Positions 41,169-49,591 of a stretch of 64,000 nucleotides of DNA are shown piece by piece (the first letter of the stretch is position 1; every line of letters starts with the position of its first letter). Below the pieces are notes generated by a model. The model was not told where the DNA came from. It saw only the letters and a list, made by a program, of their open reading frames with translations, and ran no database searches. The stretch is from Bacteroides faecium (GTDB lineage: Bacteria > Bacteroidota > Bacteroidia > Bacteroidales > Bacteroidaceae), in NCBI RefSeq assembly GCF_012113595.1, contig NZ_CP050831.1:2232001-2296000 (forward strand). The letters are read 5' to 3'. A program made the translations under genes and the position numbers.

Positions 41169-42368
41169 ATGAAAATTTTAGTTTTGAACTGCGGAAGTTC
41201 ATCTATCAAATATAAATTGTTCGATATGACCACTAAAGAGGTTATTGCTCAAGGTGGTATCGAAAAAATCGGTCTGAAAGGCTCATTCCTGAAATTGACT
41301 TTGCCGAATGGCGAGAAGAAAATCCTGGAAAAAGACATTCCTGAACATACGGTAGGTGTGGAATTTATCCTGAATACATTGATTAACCCTGAATATGGTG
41401 CTATCAAGTCTTTGGATGAAATCAATGCGGTAGGTCACCGTATGGTACACGGCGGCGAACGTTTCAGCGAGTCTGTATTGTTGAACAAGGAAGTTTTGGA
41501 AGCTTTTGCAGCTTGTAATGACCTGGCTCCGCTTCACAACCCTGCCAATCTGAAAGGTGTGAATGCAGTTTCTGCTATTCTTCCTAACATTCCGCAGATA
41601 GGCGTATTTGATACGGCTTTCCACCAGACTATGCCGGATTACGCATATATGTATGCTATTCCTTACGAATTGTACGAGAAATATGGTGTACGCCGTTACG
41701 GCTTTCACGGAACTTCTCATCGTTACGTTTCAAAACGCGTATGTGAATTCTTGGGTGTAAATCCTGAAGGAAAGAAAATCATTACCTGCCACATCGGTAA
41801 TGGTGGTTCTATCGCTGCTATCAAAGATGGCAAGTGCATGGATACTACTATGGGTTTGACTCCGCTGGAAGGTTTGATGATGGGTACTCGTAGTGGTGAC
41901 ATCGACGCCGGTGCAGTAACATTCATCATGGAAAAAGAAGGTTTGAATACAACTGGTGTTTCCAACCTGTTGAACAAGAAGAGCGGTGTACTCGGTATCT
42001 CCGGTGTATCAAGCGATATGCGCGAACTGCTGGCTGCTTGTGCTGCCGGCAATGAAAAAGCTATCCTGGCTGAGAAGATGTACTACTACCGTATCAAGAA
42101 ATACATCGGTGCTTATGCTGCTGCGTTGGGTGGTGTAGATATCGTTTTGTTCACAGGTGGTGTTGGTGAAAACCAGTTCGAATGCCGCCGTGAAGTTTGT
42201 AAGGATATGGAATTCATGGGCATCGAGCTTGATAACGATGTGAATGCAAAGGTTCGCGGTGAAGAAGCTATCATTTCTACTCCTGCTTCTAAAGTGAAAG
42301 TAGTAGTGATTCCGACAGACGAAGAGCTGTTGATTGCTTCGGATACGATGGATATTCTGAATAAGTAA
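41169..42368 (+). CDS. ackA: Acetate kinase
   Basis: AckA makes ATP and acetate from acetyl phosphate and ADP. 399 residues, the usual length. It has the N-terminal phosphate-binding motif LVLNCGSSSIKYKL, then VGHRMVHGGERF, the catalytic region FDTAFHQTMPDYAYMYAIPY, YGFHGTSHRYVS, the adenosine motif CHIGNGGSIAAIKDGK and VLFTGGVGENQ. It is co-transcribed with pta and followed by a terminator-like hairpin. All key residues are in place. Confidence 0.98.
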   Translation: MKILVLNCGSSSIKYKLFDMTTKEVIAQGGIEKIGLKGSFLKLTLPNGEKKILEKDIPEHTVGVEFILNTLINPEYGAIKSLDEINAVGHRMVHGGERFSESVLLNKEVLEAFAACNDLAPLHNPANLKGVNAVSAILPNIPQIGVFDTAFHQTMPDYAYMYAIPYELYEKYGVRRYGFHGTSHRYVSKRVCEFLGVNPEGKKIITCHIGNGGSIAAIKDGKCMDTTMGLTPLEGLMMGTRSGDIDAGAVTFIMEKEGLNTTGVSNLLNKKSGVLGISGVSSDMRELLAACAAGNEKAILAEKMYYYRIKKYIGAYAAALGGVDIVLFTGGVGENQFECRREVCKDMEFMGIELDNDVNAKVRGEEAIISTPASKVKVVVIPTDEELLIASDTMDILNK

Positions 42369-42390
42369 TAAAGTTCATAGTTGAATATAG

Positions 42391-42436
42391 AAAGAGGGTG
42401 TCTTTTCGGACATCCTCTTTCTGTTTACTCTTTTTT
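42391..42436 (+). terminator. Terminator after ackA
   Basis: AAAGAGGGTGTC (42391-42402) pairs with GACATCCTCTTT (42409-42420) with one G-T pair and a 6-base loop. A run of six T's lies at 42431-42436, slightly removed from the stem. Confidence 0.7.
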
Positions 42437-42477
42437 ATAAAACTGTGTTGTGAAGTTAACATCTCCTCTCGGAAAAG

Positions 42478-42518
42478 GTAAAAAAGAGGTTGTGAAAAAG
42501 AGGGGAACACAACCTCTT
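42478..42518 (-). terminator. Terminator after the orphan susD
   Basis: On the minus strand, AAGAGGTTGTG (42518-42508) pairs with CACAACCTCTT (42494-42484), followed by a T run (42485-42480). It lies 26 bases after the susD stop and faces the ackA terminator. Confidence 0.8.
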
Positions 42519-42543
42519 CCTGATTAAGGCAGGATGGTGGGGG

Positions 42544-44433
42544 CTATTCCCATCCCGGATTATTAGGTGCCAGGTTTGGATTTAAAGCGATTTCATTTGT
42601 CGGAACCTGATAAAGATAATACTTGTCAAGCCATCCCTTGCCGGCTTTTACTGGGTCGTTGTACATATAGATATATCCTTCCGTTTTTCCGGTAGCATCC
42701 GCATAGCCGGTTTGCAGGTCGACGAATGTACCTGTTCCTATCTGTGTTTTAGTAGCCCATTGCCCGTATTGCACATGGTTTACGAACAAATCTGCTTTTT
42801 TCCAACGGCGTACATCGTAGAAACCGAAACCTTCACCCATCAGTTCGATGATGCGTTCCCTGCGGATTTCCCACAACACCGGATCAATAGCTTTGTCCAG
42901 ACGTTCCGGGTCAAAATTAGCATTGATGTCACTTACTTGCATATCTGCTATTTTGGCACGTTTGCGCAGCTTGTTGATGGTGGCATCCGCCACTTCCTGA
43001 TTGAATGCTCCCTTCTCGAATTTGGCTTCGGCTTCGTTCAGCAGAATTTCATCCATCTTGAAAATAGGAACATCGGAAGTGCCTTGATTTTCCTTTGAGT
43101 CATCCCACACATTATAGTATCTATATACATAATTTCCGCTTTTGGCCACAATAAATCCTTGACCACCGTTGTTGGTGAAGAAGTGCGGCACTTGTTTCAG
43201 AATTGCTGCCGACCAGTTCATAAGTGGGAATACCTTGTGTTTTCCTGCTTCACCAACACCTCCTCCGTATCCGGTGTAGCGTGTAATGCCCATGATGTCC
43301 ATAAACTCCTTGTCTGCTTCGTCTTCAGTATACTTCCAACTAGTATTGTCTGTGCTGGGAATTACTTTGTAGGGAGGCGCTACTGTTTCAAGCAGGCGGA
43401 AGTCACGGTTGCGGAAAGTGGAGTTCATAGTCTTGTCCGTTTTCCCCCATTCGTATTGCGAACTGGTAGAGATCGGCTTCCCATCTTTGCATAGATAGAG
43501 GTCGACGATGTGCTGCGGCATTTCAACATTGTGTGTAGAGGTTCTTTCTACATGTGTCAACACGTAGTTTGTCATCTCTTTAGCTACATATTCTTTATAG
43601 AGAATCACTCCTTCCACACCTTTAAGGTCTGACGTCAGCATTTCGCCGAAATCACCGTGTAGTGTAGGGAAAGACTTCATCAACTTTTCAGAATAGGTGA
43701 TGCAGGCATCAAAATAATTATCATAATCACCTAAGTTATGATATTTTCTCCAACTTCCTTCAAACAGGCAGAAGCGCGACAATAATGCGCGAACGGCATG
43801 TACATTGATTGTATTCTCGCCGTCTCCTTTTTCCTTGATATGCTCTTCGGCGTATATCAGGTCGTTTAGTACGTTGTCCGCCACTGTTTTACGGGGGGTA
43901 CGCGGTCCATATGCTATTTCTTTATCTGTGTCGCCAATGACTTTGTTTACCCAGGGCACATCACCAAACCGGGCTATCAGTTCTGCATAGTAGTAACCCC
44001 GGAAGAAGTAACCGACCGACCGCCAATGTTCTTTTTCCGTGTCTGTCATTGTGGAGTTGTCTATATTATTAAGCATTACATTTACGCTGCGGATATAGTC
44101 AAAATTCCATCCATTGCCTGATGAAGCGCTCGATATGTTCTGGAAGGCGTAAGAATTTCCTCCTCCCTCTCTGCGCATCAGATAACCTGCGTTGATGTCT
44201 CCTTGATAAGAGAGTGCACTGGCATAACTTCCTCCCGTTCCCGGGCGGCGGAGCAGGTTCCCGTTGGTGAAGACAGAATAGAGTCCCCATGAGTATGTTT
44301 TAAACGTATTATAACTGCCGAAAACGGTTGTTTCGGTCAGTGAGGTCGTTGGATAGCGTTCCATGAAATTGTCGTTGCAAGAAGAGAATGCTATCGTAGT
44401 GAGTGCTAGGAAGGTAAATATTATTTTTTTCAT
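42544..44433 (-). CDS. SusD/RagB-like outer-membrane glycan-binding lipoprotein
   Basis: 629 residues. A lipoprotein signal has Cys19 (IAFSSC), followed by NDNFMERYPTTSLTE as in SusD proteins. Helical TPR-like segments follow (WRSVGYFFRGYYYAELIARF, ADNVLNDLIYAEEHIKEKG) and the C-terminal MDEILLNEAEAKFEKG and WEIRRERIIELMGEGFGFYDVRRW. It should cap the adjacent SusC pore and bind glycan or peptide ligands. It starts 13 bases after susC on the same strand. No enzyme gene, surface binding protein or regulator is attached, so the ligand is unknown. Confidence 0.93.
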   Translation of the reverse strand: MKKIIFTFLALTTIAFSSCNDNFMERYPTTSLTETTVFGSYNTFKTYSWGLYSVFTNGNLLRRPGTGGSYASALSYQGDINAGYLMRREGGGNSYAFQNISSASSGNGWNFDYIRSVNVMLNNIDNSTMTDTEKEHWRSVGYFFRGYYYAELIARFGDVPWVNKVIGDTDKEIAYGPRTPRKTVADNVLNDLIYAEEHIKEKGDGENTINVHAVRALLSRFCLFEGSWRKYHNLGDYDNYFDACITYSEKLMKSFPTLHGDFGEMLTSDLKGVEGVILYKEYVAKEMTNYVLTHVERTSTHNVEMPQHIVDLYLCKDGKPISTSSQYEWGKTDKTMNSTFRNRDFRLLETVAPPYKVIPSTDNTSWKYTEDEADKEFMDIMGITRYTGYGGGVGEAGKHKVFPLMNWSAAILKQVPHFFTNNGGQGFIVAKSGNYVYRYYNVWDDSKENQGTSDVPIFKMDEILLNEAEAKFEKGAFNQEVADATINKLRKRAKIADMQVSDINANFDPERLDKAIDPVLWEIRRERIIELMGEGFGFYDVRRWKKADLFVNHVQYGQWATKTQIGTGTFVDLQTGYADATGKTEGYIYMYNDPVKAGKGWLDKYYLYQVPTNEIALNPNLAPNNPGWE

Positions 44434-44446
44434 ATCAATAGCTGTT

Positions 44447-47400
44447 TTAAAGGGTTACATTAATGCCGAACGATATGGTGCGATAGAAGGGGTAACCCCA
44501 TGAGAGGCGTTCCGGGTCGTATCCTTTGGGAAGGTGGCTGAATGTATGCAAGTTTTCGCAACTGACGAATGCTTTCAGACCGCTTAGGTAAATAGGAGAA
44601 ATCAGTTTTTGCGGAAAACTATAACTGAGAGTGACATTTTTGATGCGGAGGTATGCACCGTTCAACAGATACTTTGTCTGCTTGCGTGTATTGTAGCCGG
44701 AATTGTTCCGTTGTCCGTAAATTCTGAAAAATTCGGCATCCGGGTTCATGGCTGTCCAATTTCCGTTTGCTGCGTCAACCGGTTTCCAGTAGTCTAGCTG
44801 GTCACTGAATATCTGTCCGAATTGTCCGGAGTGAAATGGCCAGCGGCGTGCGTCACTGATCCATACGTCTCTTTTACCGATGCCTTGAAGTAGTACATCC
44901 AGATTGAAACCTTTGTAACTGGCTCCCAGATTGATGCCATATTGTAATCTTAACGCATTATTGCCGATAATTTTGCGGTCGCCGGGGTTGGCAAGCGTAC
45001 CGTCACCTTCATCAATGCGGTTGGTGCTGTTTTCATCGTCGCGCAGGTTCTTGAACTTGATGTCTCCGGGACGTGGGCTGATACCGTCTACTGATACGAC
45101 TCCGTCTTTCAGTTTCCAGGAATTGGTATCTGTGAAATCATCTACGCTGTAGTATCCGTCGGTGACGTATCCCCAGATAGAACCGATTTCATATCCTTCG
45201 TAATAATTGTTGTTCCCGTCACTCTTGAACAGGATTTTAGACTCGTTATTATATTTGTTGACTATGGTTTTGGAGTTGTAGATGTTGAATCCTACCGTAT
45301 ATCCCCAATCTCCGATTTTGTCTCTCCAGCTGACGTTTACTTCCCAGCCTTTTGTCCGCAAGTCGGCTGTGTTTTGTAATGGTGCGCTGGCTCCCACCAA
45401 TTTGGGAAGTTCGAGCCCTGGGGCAAGCATATCTTTGGTATCTCGCCTGTACCAGTCAAAAGTACCTTGCAGGCGTCCGTTAAAAGCTGACAGGTCGAAT
45501 CCGAAATCGAGAGTTTCTACGGTTTCCCAAGTGAAATTATCGCTAACCAGTCCCGGTGCCCAGATAGTCGTCGGCTTGAGCCCGTTCACTAACCACGGAA
45601 TATCTTTCTTTTCATAAGTGGACATGGAAGGGGTATATTTATAAGGGTCGATAGCCTGATTGCCGATTTGGCCCCAAGAGGCGCGCAGCTTAAATTCACT
45701 CAACCAGTTTTTGGCGACAGGTTGCATGAATGCTTCGCGGGCTATGTTCCATCCGAGGGAAACGGTGGGAAAGAAGCCGAACCGGTTCTTTTTCGGAAAT
45801 TTGGAGGAGCCGTCGTAACGTCCGCTGGTCGAGAACAAGTATTTTCCTTGATAGTCATAGTTGATTCGGTAGAATGCTCCCCGGACGGTGAATACCCGGT
45901 GGTCTTCCGTGATGGTTTTGCTTTCTCCGATGGCTGTGTTGTGGGATGGTTTATCATCGTTAATCATGTCATAGGAATAGGCATACAGTTTCTTGTAATC
46001 GCTTGATTCCTGATTGAATCCTGCGGTCAGTGTCAGATGGTGTGCGTCCAGCCAGGTATGTTCATAAGAGCCGTAAAGGTTGATGGCATTATAGTCTGTG
46101 CTCTCTTTGGTCGTGCCCAGTGAGGAGTTGTCGGCAGTATTTATTTTGGCAAGTTCTACGGAAGTATAAGGAATGACCGCTTTATTGGTGTTATTGTCCT
46201 TGATTTTCTTGTCAAACGTATATTCGAAATTTATTTCAAGTCCCTTCAGCGGCTTGAGGGTTGTCTTTGACAGGATACGGGCATTATCGGTGATTGTGTT
46301 ATTGTCCGTAGCCAGTTGCAGAATGTTGTATGGTGTATTGGTTGGCAATACGGTGCCGTCCGGTAGAGTCAGGTTTCCTTCGGGGTAAACAACTGGTAAC
46401 CTCATGTCATACAATCCGGTATGATCGGAGGTGACAGGCATGTTCTTATTGCTTTGGGCATAGCGTATATCTACCGACTGCGTCAGCCAAGGCGTCACTT
46501 CGGCAGAGATATATGCACTTCCGGACAGACGTTTGTAGCGGTCTTTGTCGGTGACGAGAATGCCTTGTTCATCACTGTATCCTACCGACATGCGGTAAGT
46601 CAGTAGCTCTGTTCCACCGCTTAATGAGGCATTATGTGTCTGGAGGAATCCGAAGTCATCGAATATGTTCGTGTATATGTTCTTTTCGTTCAGGTAGTAA
46701 TTTAGTCCGGATTCCGGGTCTACATATATTCCGTCACCAGTTGTCTGGAAGCTGTCCGGATTCTTCCTATATTCGGTAAGATATTCCATCCATTTGTGCA
46801 TATCCTGTCCGGTGAAGTATTTTCCGGCATTGAATTCTCCGTCCAGGTAAGCCTGCATCCATTGTAATCCATCGGCTTGTTCGGGACGGTTGACAGACTT
46901 CTGGAAACCGAAATTATTGTTATAGTTCAAATGGAATTTCTCTCCTTTTTTTCCTTTCTTTGTAGTGACGAGGATAACTCCGAAAGCGGCACGTGCTCCG
47001 TAGATAGCTGAAGAGGAAGCGTCTTTCAGTACGGAAACGCTCTCTATATCTTCGGGATTCAGCATGTCGATGTCTCCGGGAACATTGTCTATCAATACAA
47101 GCGGGCCGCCACCGTTGATTGAAGTTGTGCCGCGAATATTGAACGATTTGGTTTGTCCCGGTCCGGATGCATCACCGTTGGGAGTAATTTGCAGACCCGG
47201 CATTGTTCCTTGCAGGGCAGTCATGGCGTTCACAACAGGGCGGCTTCCCAGCACATCATCCATCTTTACTTGTGAGACGGCTCCTGTGAGGCTTTCTTTC
47301 TTTTGTGCCCCGAAGCCTATCACGACCACTTCATCCAGTGTTTTGCTATCCTCTTTGAGTATGATTTTGAAATAAGTCTGGTTGCCTACACGGATATCTT

Positions 47401-47701
47401 GCGTGGTATATCCAATGTAAGAAATGCTGATAATAGCATCCGGCTTTACTGAAAGGTTAAATTTGCCATCAATGTCTGTGATGGTTCCATTAGAAGGGTT
47501 GTTCTTTTCAAGTACTGTGGCACCTATTATAGGCATTCCCGTTGGGTCAATTACTGTACCGTTTACTTTTTTCACCTGCTGGACGGCTTCTGTTATCAGC
47601 TTTGGGGTTACTTCTGTGCGACTTGCATAAATTGCAGTTGCAGGAAGCAGACATGCTGATAAACTAAGTCCCATAAGAACTAAGTATATATCCTTATACA
47701 T
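44447..47701 (-). CDS. SusC-like TonB-linked outer-membrane transporter
   Basis: 1084 residues. A signal peptide is followed by a linker and a carboxypeptidase-regulatory-like domain (VNGTVIDPTGMPIIGATVL, about 47-130). Next come the SusC TonB-box region DEVVVIGFGAQKKESLTGA, the plug (NIRGTTSINGGGPLVLIDNV, LKDASSSAIYGARAAFGVI) and a 22-strand type barrel ending FYRTISFGINVTL. It imports oligomers bound by the SusD partner. No STN or sigma/anti-sigma pair is present, so its regulation is not local. The 561-base gap upstream holds a divergent transcription signal. Confidence 0.95.
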   Translation of the reverse strand: MYKDIYLVLMGLSLSACLLPATAIYASRTEVTPKLITEAVQQVKKVNGTVIDPTGMPIIGATVLEKNNPSNGTITDIDGKFNLSVKPDAIISISYIGYTTQDIRVGNQTYFKIILKEDSKTLDEVVVIGFGAQKKESLTGAVSQVKMDDVLGSRPVVNAMTALQGTMPGLQITPNGDASGPGQTKSFNIRGTTSINGGGPLVLIDNVPGDIDMLNPEDIESVSVLKDASSSAIYGARAAFGVILVTTKKGKKGEKFHLNYNNNFGFQKSVNRPEQADGLQWMQAYLDGEFNAGKYFTGQDMHKWMEYLTEYRKNPDSFQTTGDGIYVDPESGLNYYLNEKNIYTNIFDDFGFLQTHNASLSGGTELLTYRMSVGYSDEQGILVTDKDRYKRLSGSAYISAEVTPWLTQSVDIRYAQSNKNMPVTSDHTGLYDMRLPVVYPEGNLTLPDGTVLPTNTPYNILQLATDNNTITDNARILSKTTLKPLKGLEINFEYTFDKKIKDNNTNKAVIPYTSVELAKINTADNSSLGTTKESTDYNAINLYGSYEHTWLDAHHLTLTAGFNQESSDYKKLYAYSYDMINDDKPSHNTAIGESKTITEDHRVFTVRGAFYRINYDYQGKYLFSTSGRYDGSSKFPKKNRFGFFPTVSLGWNIAREAFMQPVAKNWLSEFKLRASWGQIGNQAIDPYKYTPSMSTYEKKDIPWLVNGLKPTTIWAPGLVSDNFTWETVETLDFGFDLSAFNGRLQGTFDWYRRDTKDMLAPGLELPKLVGASAPLQNTADLRTKGWEVNVSWRDKIGDWGYTVGFNIYNSKTIVNKYNNESKILFKSDGNNNYYEGYEIGSIWGYVTDGYYSVDDFTDTNSWKLKDGVVSVDGISPRPGDIKFKNLRDDENSTNRIDEGDGTLANPGDRKIIGNNALRLQYGINLGASYKGFNLDVLLQGIGKRDVWISDARRWPFHSGQFGQIFSDQLDYWKPVDAANGNWTAMNPDAEFFRIYGQRNNSGYNTRKQTKYLLNGAYLRIKNVTLSYSFPQKLISPIYLSGLKAFVSCENLHTFSHLPKGYDPERLSWGYPFYRTISFGINVTL

Positions 47702-47823
47702 TTTTTAGCAGAATCTTCTCAGGCAGACAATAGGTTTTTCTTGGAATCTGTATAAAAAAGAGTATTTAGGTCCCTTTTGATAAGTATTTCGATAAGTTAT
47801 TTTATGTTTTTCGTTATAATATG

Positions 47824-47853
47824 TTGTTTTAATGAAAAATAATTCTACCTTTG
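47824..47853 (+). promoter_or_regulatory. Plus-strand promoter in the gap beside susC
   Basis: TTG (47824-47826) and a full-match -7 TACCTTTG (47846-47853) are 19 bases apart. No annotated plus-strand gene follows, so the transcript would cover only the short locus ending at the hairpin near 48208. Confidence 0.5.
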
Positions 47854-47956
47854 TTCCAAACCTTAATACATTTATTCGGGTAGAAGAATAAAATATTATT
47901 TTTTAGTTATAGAGCGACATTTTATACGTAATAAACCTTTTTAATAATTTAATCTT

Positions 47957-48028
47957 ATGAGAAACAGTACTATTCTAGCTTCCGATGTTTTTCGGAAAGT
48001 TCTTATGGGACTTATATATTTTTCTTGA
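47957..48028 (+). CDS. Possible 23-residue peptide
   Basis: The frame reads MRNSTILASDVFRKVLMGLI and then three more residues (YFS). It is preceded by an A/T-rich leader of about 97 bases after the predicted transcript start. It is amphipathic with a hydrophobic C-terminal half. I do not recognise it. It may be a leader peptide, a micro-protein, the decayed start of a lost gene, or chance. Confidence 0.2.
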   Translation: MRNSTILASDVFRKVLMGLIYFS

Positions 48029-48167
48029 ATAGACTATTCGGTAAATGATTCTTGATTAATTTTTGTTATATTTTCGTGTATGGTATACCAGGAGTCTCTA
48101 TTTTTTTGTTTTTTTTGCAAACTTCATCTTCTATTTCTGCTTGTGGACTTTGCTTTTATTTGTTGTA

Positions 48168-48208
48168 GGATAGATAGGAGTTACTAAAACTCGAATCTAT
48201 CCCTTTTT
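48168..48208 (+). terminator. Terminator of the short plus-strand locus
   Basis: Arms 48168-48182 and 48188-48202 (15 bases, two mismatches) have a 5-base loop and are followed by five T's (48204-48208). On the minus strand there is no T run after the stem, so it acts in the plus direction. Confidence 0.65.
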
Positions 48209-48262
48209 AAGTTATGATTACGGAAAGGCTTAACTTAATTTTATCCTTCCGGACTTACTGCA

Positions 48263-49330
48263 TTATTGCTTGTTTCCATTATAGTCATAACGTTCAAGCG
48301 TGTTCCACGAACCGTTTTGGCGTTCGGCAACAGCTTTCAGTTTGCCGTTGTCGTAATATTCCTTGCGGTAAACTTCCATATCGTTTTTACATTCGCCTTC
48401 TTCACGGAGTTTCCCGTTTTCATAGAAGCGTTTGTAGGGTCCTTCTTCTTTGTTAGCTTTGTAAGTACGTTCAGATTTTAGTTTGTTATTGCTATAGTAG
48501 TATTCGCGGCGGACACCGTCACGCTTACCGTTCAGGAAGTTGGTAGATGTTTCGGGTTTACCGTTGGTGAAATAACGAATCTCTTCGCCTGTTTTCTCAT
48601 TGGCTTTGTAAGTAGTCGAGATGGCCGGTGTTCCGTCAGTACCGTATTCTGTCCATATACCATCCTTTTTGCCATCTTTGTACGTCCCCTTCTTGCGGAG
48701 ATTTCCGTTCTTCCATGTTTCCGAATATTCTCCTGTCTGCACCCCGTCTTTATAACTGCTGCGACGTGTATAATCCCCCACATTACTTGTGATATGTTCC
48801 ACCCAGTTACCGGTCCTCTTGCCGTCTTTGTAATAGGTATCGAGCAGAAGTTCGCCGCTTTCATAGTCGTAGCGACGGTCGTATCCATCCTGTACTCCCA
48901 TCTTGTAGACAGCTTCCGTCTCCACCTTTCCGTTTCGCGAGTAAGATTTGATAACGCCGTTCAGTTTTCCTTCTATGAACGTCGATTCCCGTTGCAACGT
49001 TTTTCCGTCGCCGAAATACACTTTGCGATAACCATCCAGATTACCATTCTTGTAGGTACTCTCCTCGGCAAGTACATTCCGTTTAAAATGGCGGTATAGT
49101 CCGTCGTACATTCCATCTTTGAAGTTGGCAATCAGATATTCCGAATGGTAACCATCGATGATGCGGTGCTCTCCTTGCAGGGGAGTCTTGTCATCATTCT
49201 GTTGGCGGAACAGCAACCGTCCGTCGCCATAGTTGATGACTGATACCTCTTCTATTTGATATACTTTCTCTTGGGCTACCACATTCAGGGCAATCATTCC
49301 GCATAGGAGCGCTAAAATTATTTTTCTCAT
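48263..49330 (-). CDS. Secreted YwqK/MORN-repeat protein
   Basis: 355 residues. A signal peptide ends near LNVVAQ, followed by about ten tandem repeats of the form YKDGKKDGIWTEYGTDGTP, each about 22-25 residues, from about residue 60 to 345. These are the YwqK/MORN-type repeats that make a long beta sheet. Database names call them antitoxins, but no toxin gene is near, and the secretion signal argues against that role here. It is probably a periplasmic or outer-membrane-associated scaffold. It is a single gene with a -7 element 87 bases upstream. Confidence 0.82.
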   Translation of the reverse strand: MRKIILALLCGMIALNVVAQEKVYQIEEVSVINYGDGRLLFRQQNDDKTPLQGEHRIIDGYHSEYLIANFKDGMYDGLYRHFKRNVLAEESTYKNGNLDGYRKVYFGDGKTLQRESTFIEGKLNGVIKSYSRNGKVETEAVYKMGVQDGYDRRYDYESGELLLDTYYKDGKRTGNWVEHITSNVGDYTRRSSYKDGVQTGEYSETWKNGNLRKKGTYKDGKKDGIWTEYGTDGTPAISTTYKANEKTGEEIRYFTNGKPETSTNFLNGKRDGVRREYYYSNNKLKSERTYKANKEEGPYKRFYENGKLREEGECKNDMEVYRKEYYDNGKLKAVAERQNGSWNTLERYDYNGNKQ

Positions 49331-49416
49331 AATAGTGTCATATTGATTATTTAGTTGTTCTCATTTTAATAAAATAGACCTTCGGACTATACTTTACTTT
49401 ATGCATAACTTCGGGA

Positions 49417-49424
49417 CAAAGTTA
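49417..49424 (-). promoter_or_regulatory. -7 promoter element for the YwqK-like gene
   Basis: The minus strand reads TAACTTTG, a full match to TAnnTTTG, 87 bases before the start. Confidence 0.45.
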
Positions 49425-49513
49425 TAAAAATATCGGACTTATAACTAAATATCTATGCTTTGTTGTCTTCCTGCTGGCAGAATATTATGAATATCCTTGA
49501 TTTTTATAAGTCG

Positions 49514-49561
49514 CCCTCTTTTTCTTTTCTTCTTTTCCTCTTTTCTTCTTTTTTTTCTTTT
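49514..49561 (+). other. 48-base pure pyrimidine tract
   Basis: Every base from 49514 to 49561 is C or T on the plus strand. It ends at TTAATTTG (49560-49567), a near-match -7 element 25 bases before the glycosyltransferase start, so it occupies the -10 to -55 region of that promoter. Mirror-like CT blocks could form a triplex. Confidence 0.8.
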
Positions 49562-49591
49562 AATTTGCATGCGTAAATCAAGAACTTCCGT

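Larger units (their letters stand above)
47860..48208 (+). ncRNA. Candidate small RNA or micro-mRNA
   Basis: A transcript of about 350 bases is predicted between the promoter at 47824-47853 and a hairpin-plus-T-run at 48168-48208. It carries one short reading frame, 47957-48028 (see separate entry). It runs away from the divergent susC gene. Small RNAs beside susC genes are known in Bacteroides, but most overlap the susC leader in antisense, unlike this one. Whether it is transcribed cannot be told from sequence. Confidence 0.3.

Noticed and set aside
48263..49330. Antitoxin of a toxin-antitoxin pair
   Set aside because: The YwqK name suggests it, but the protein has a secretion signal and no toxin gene lies beside it.
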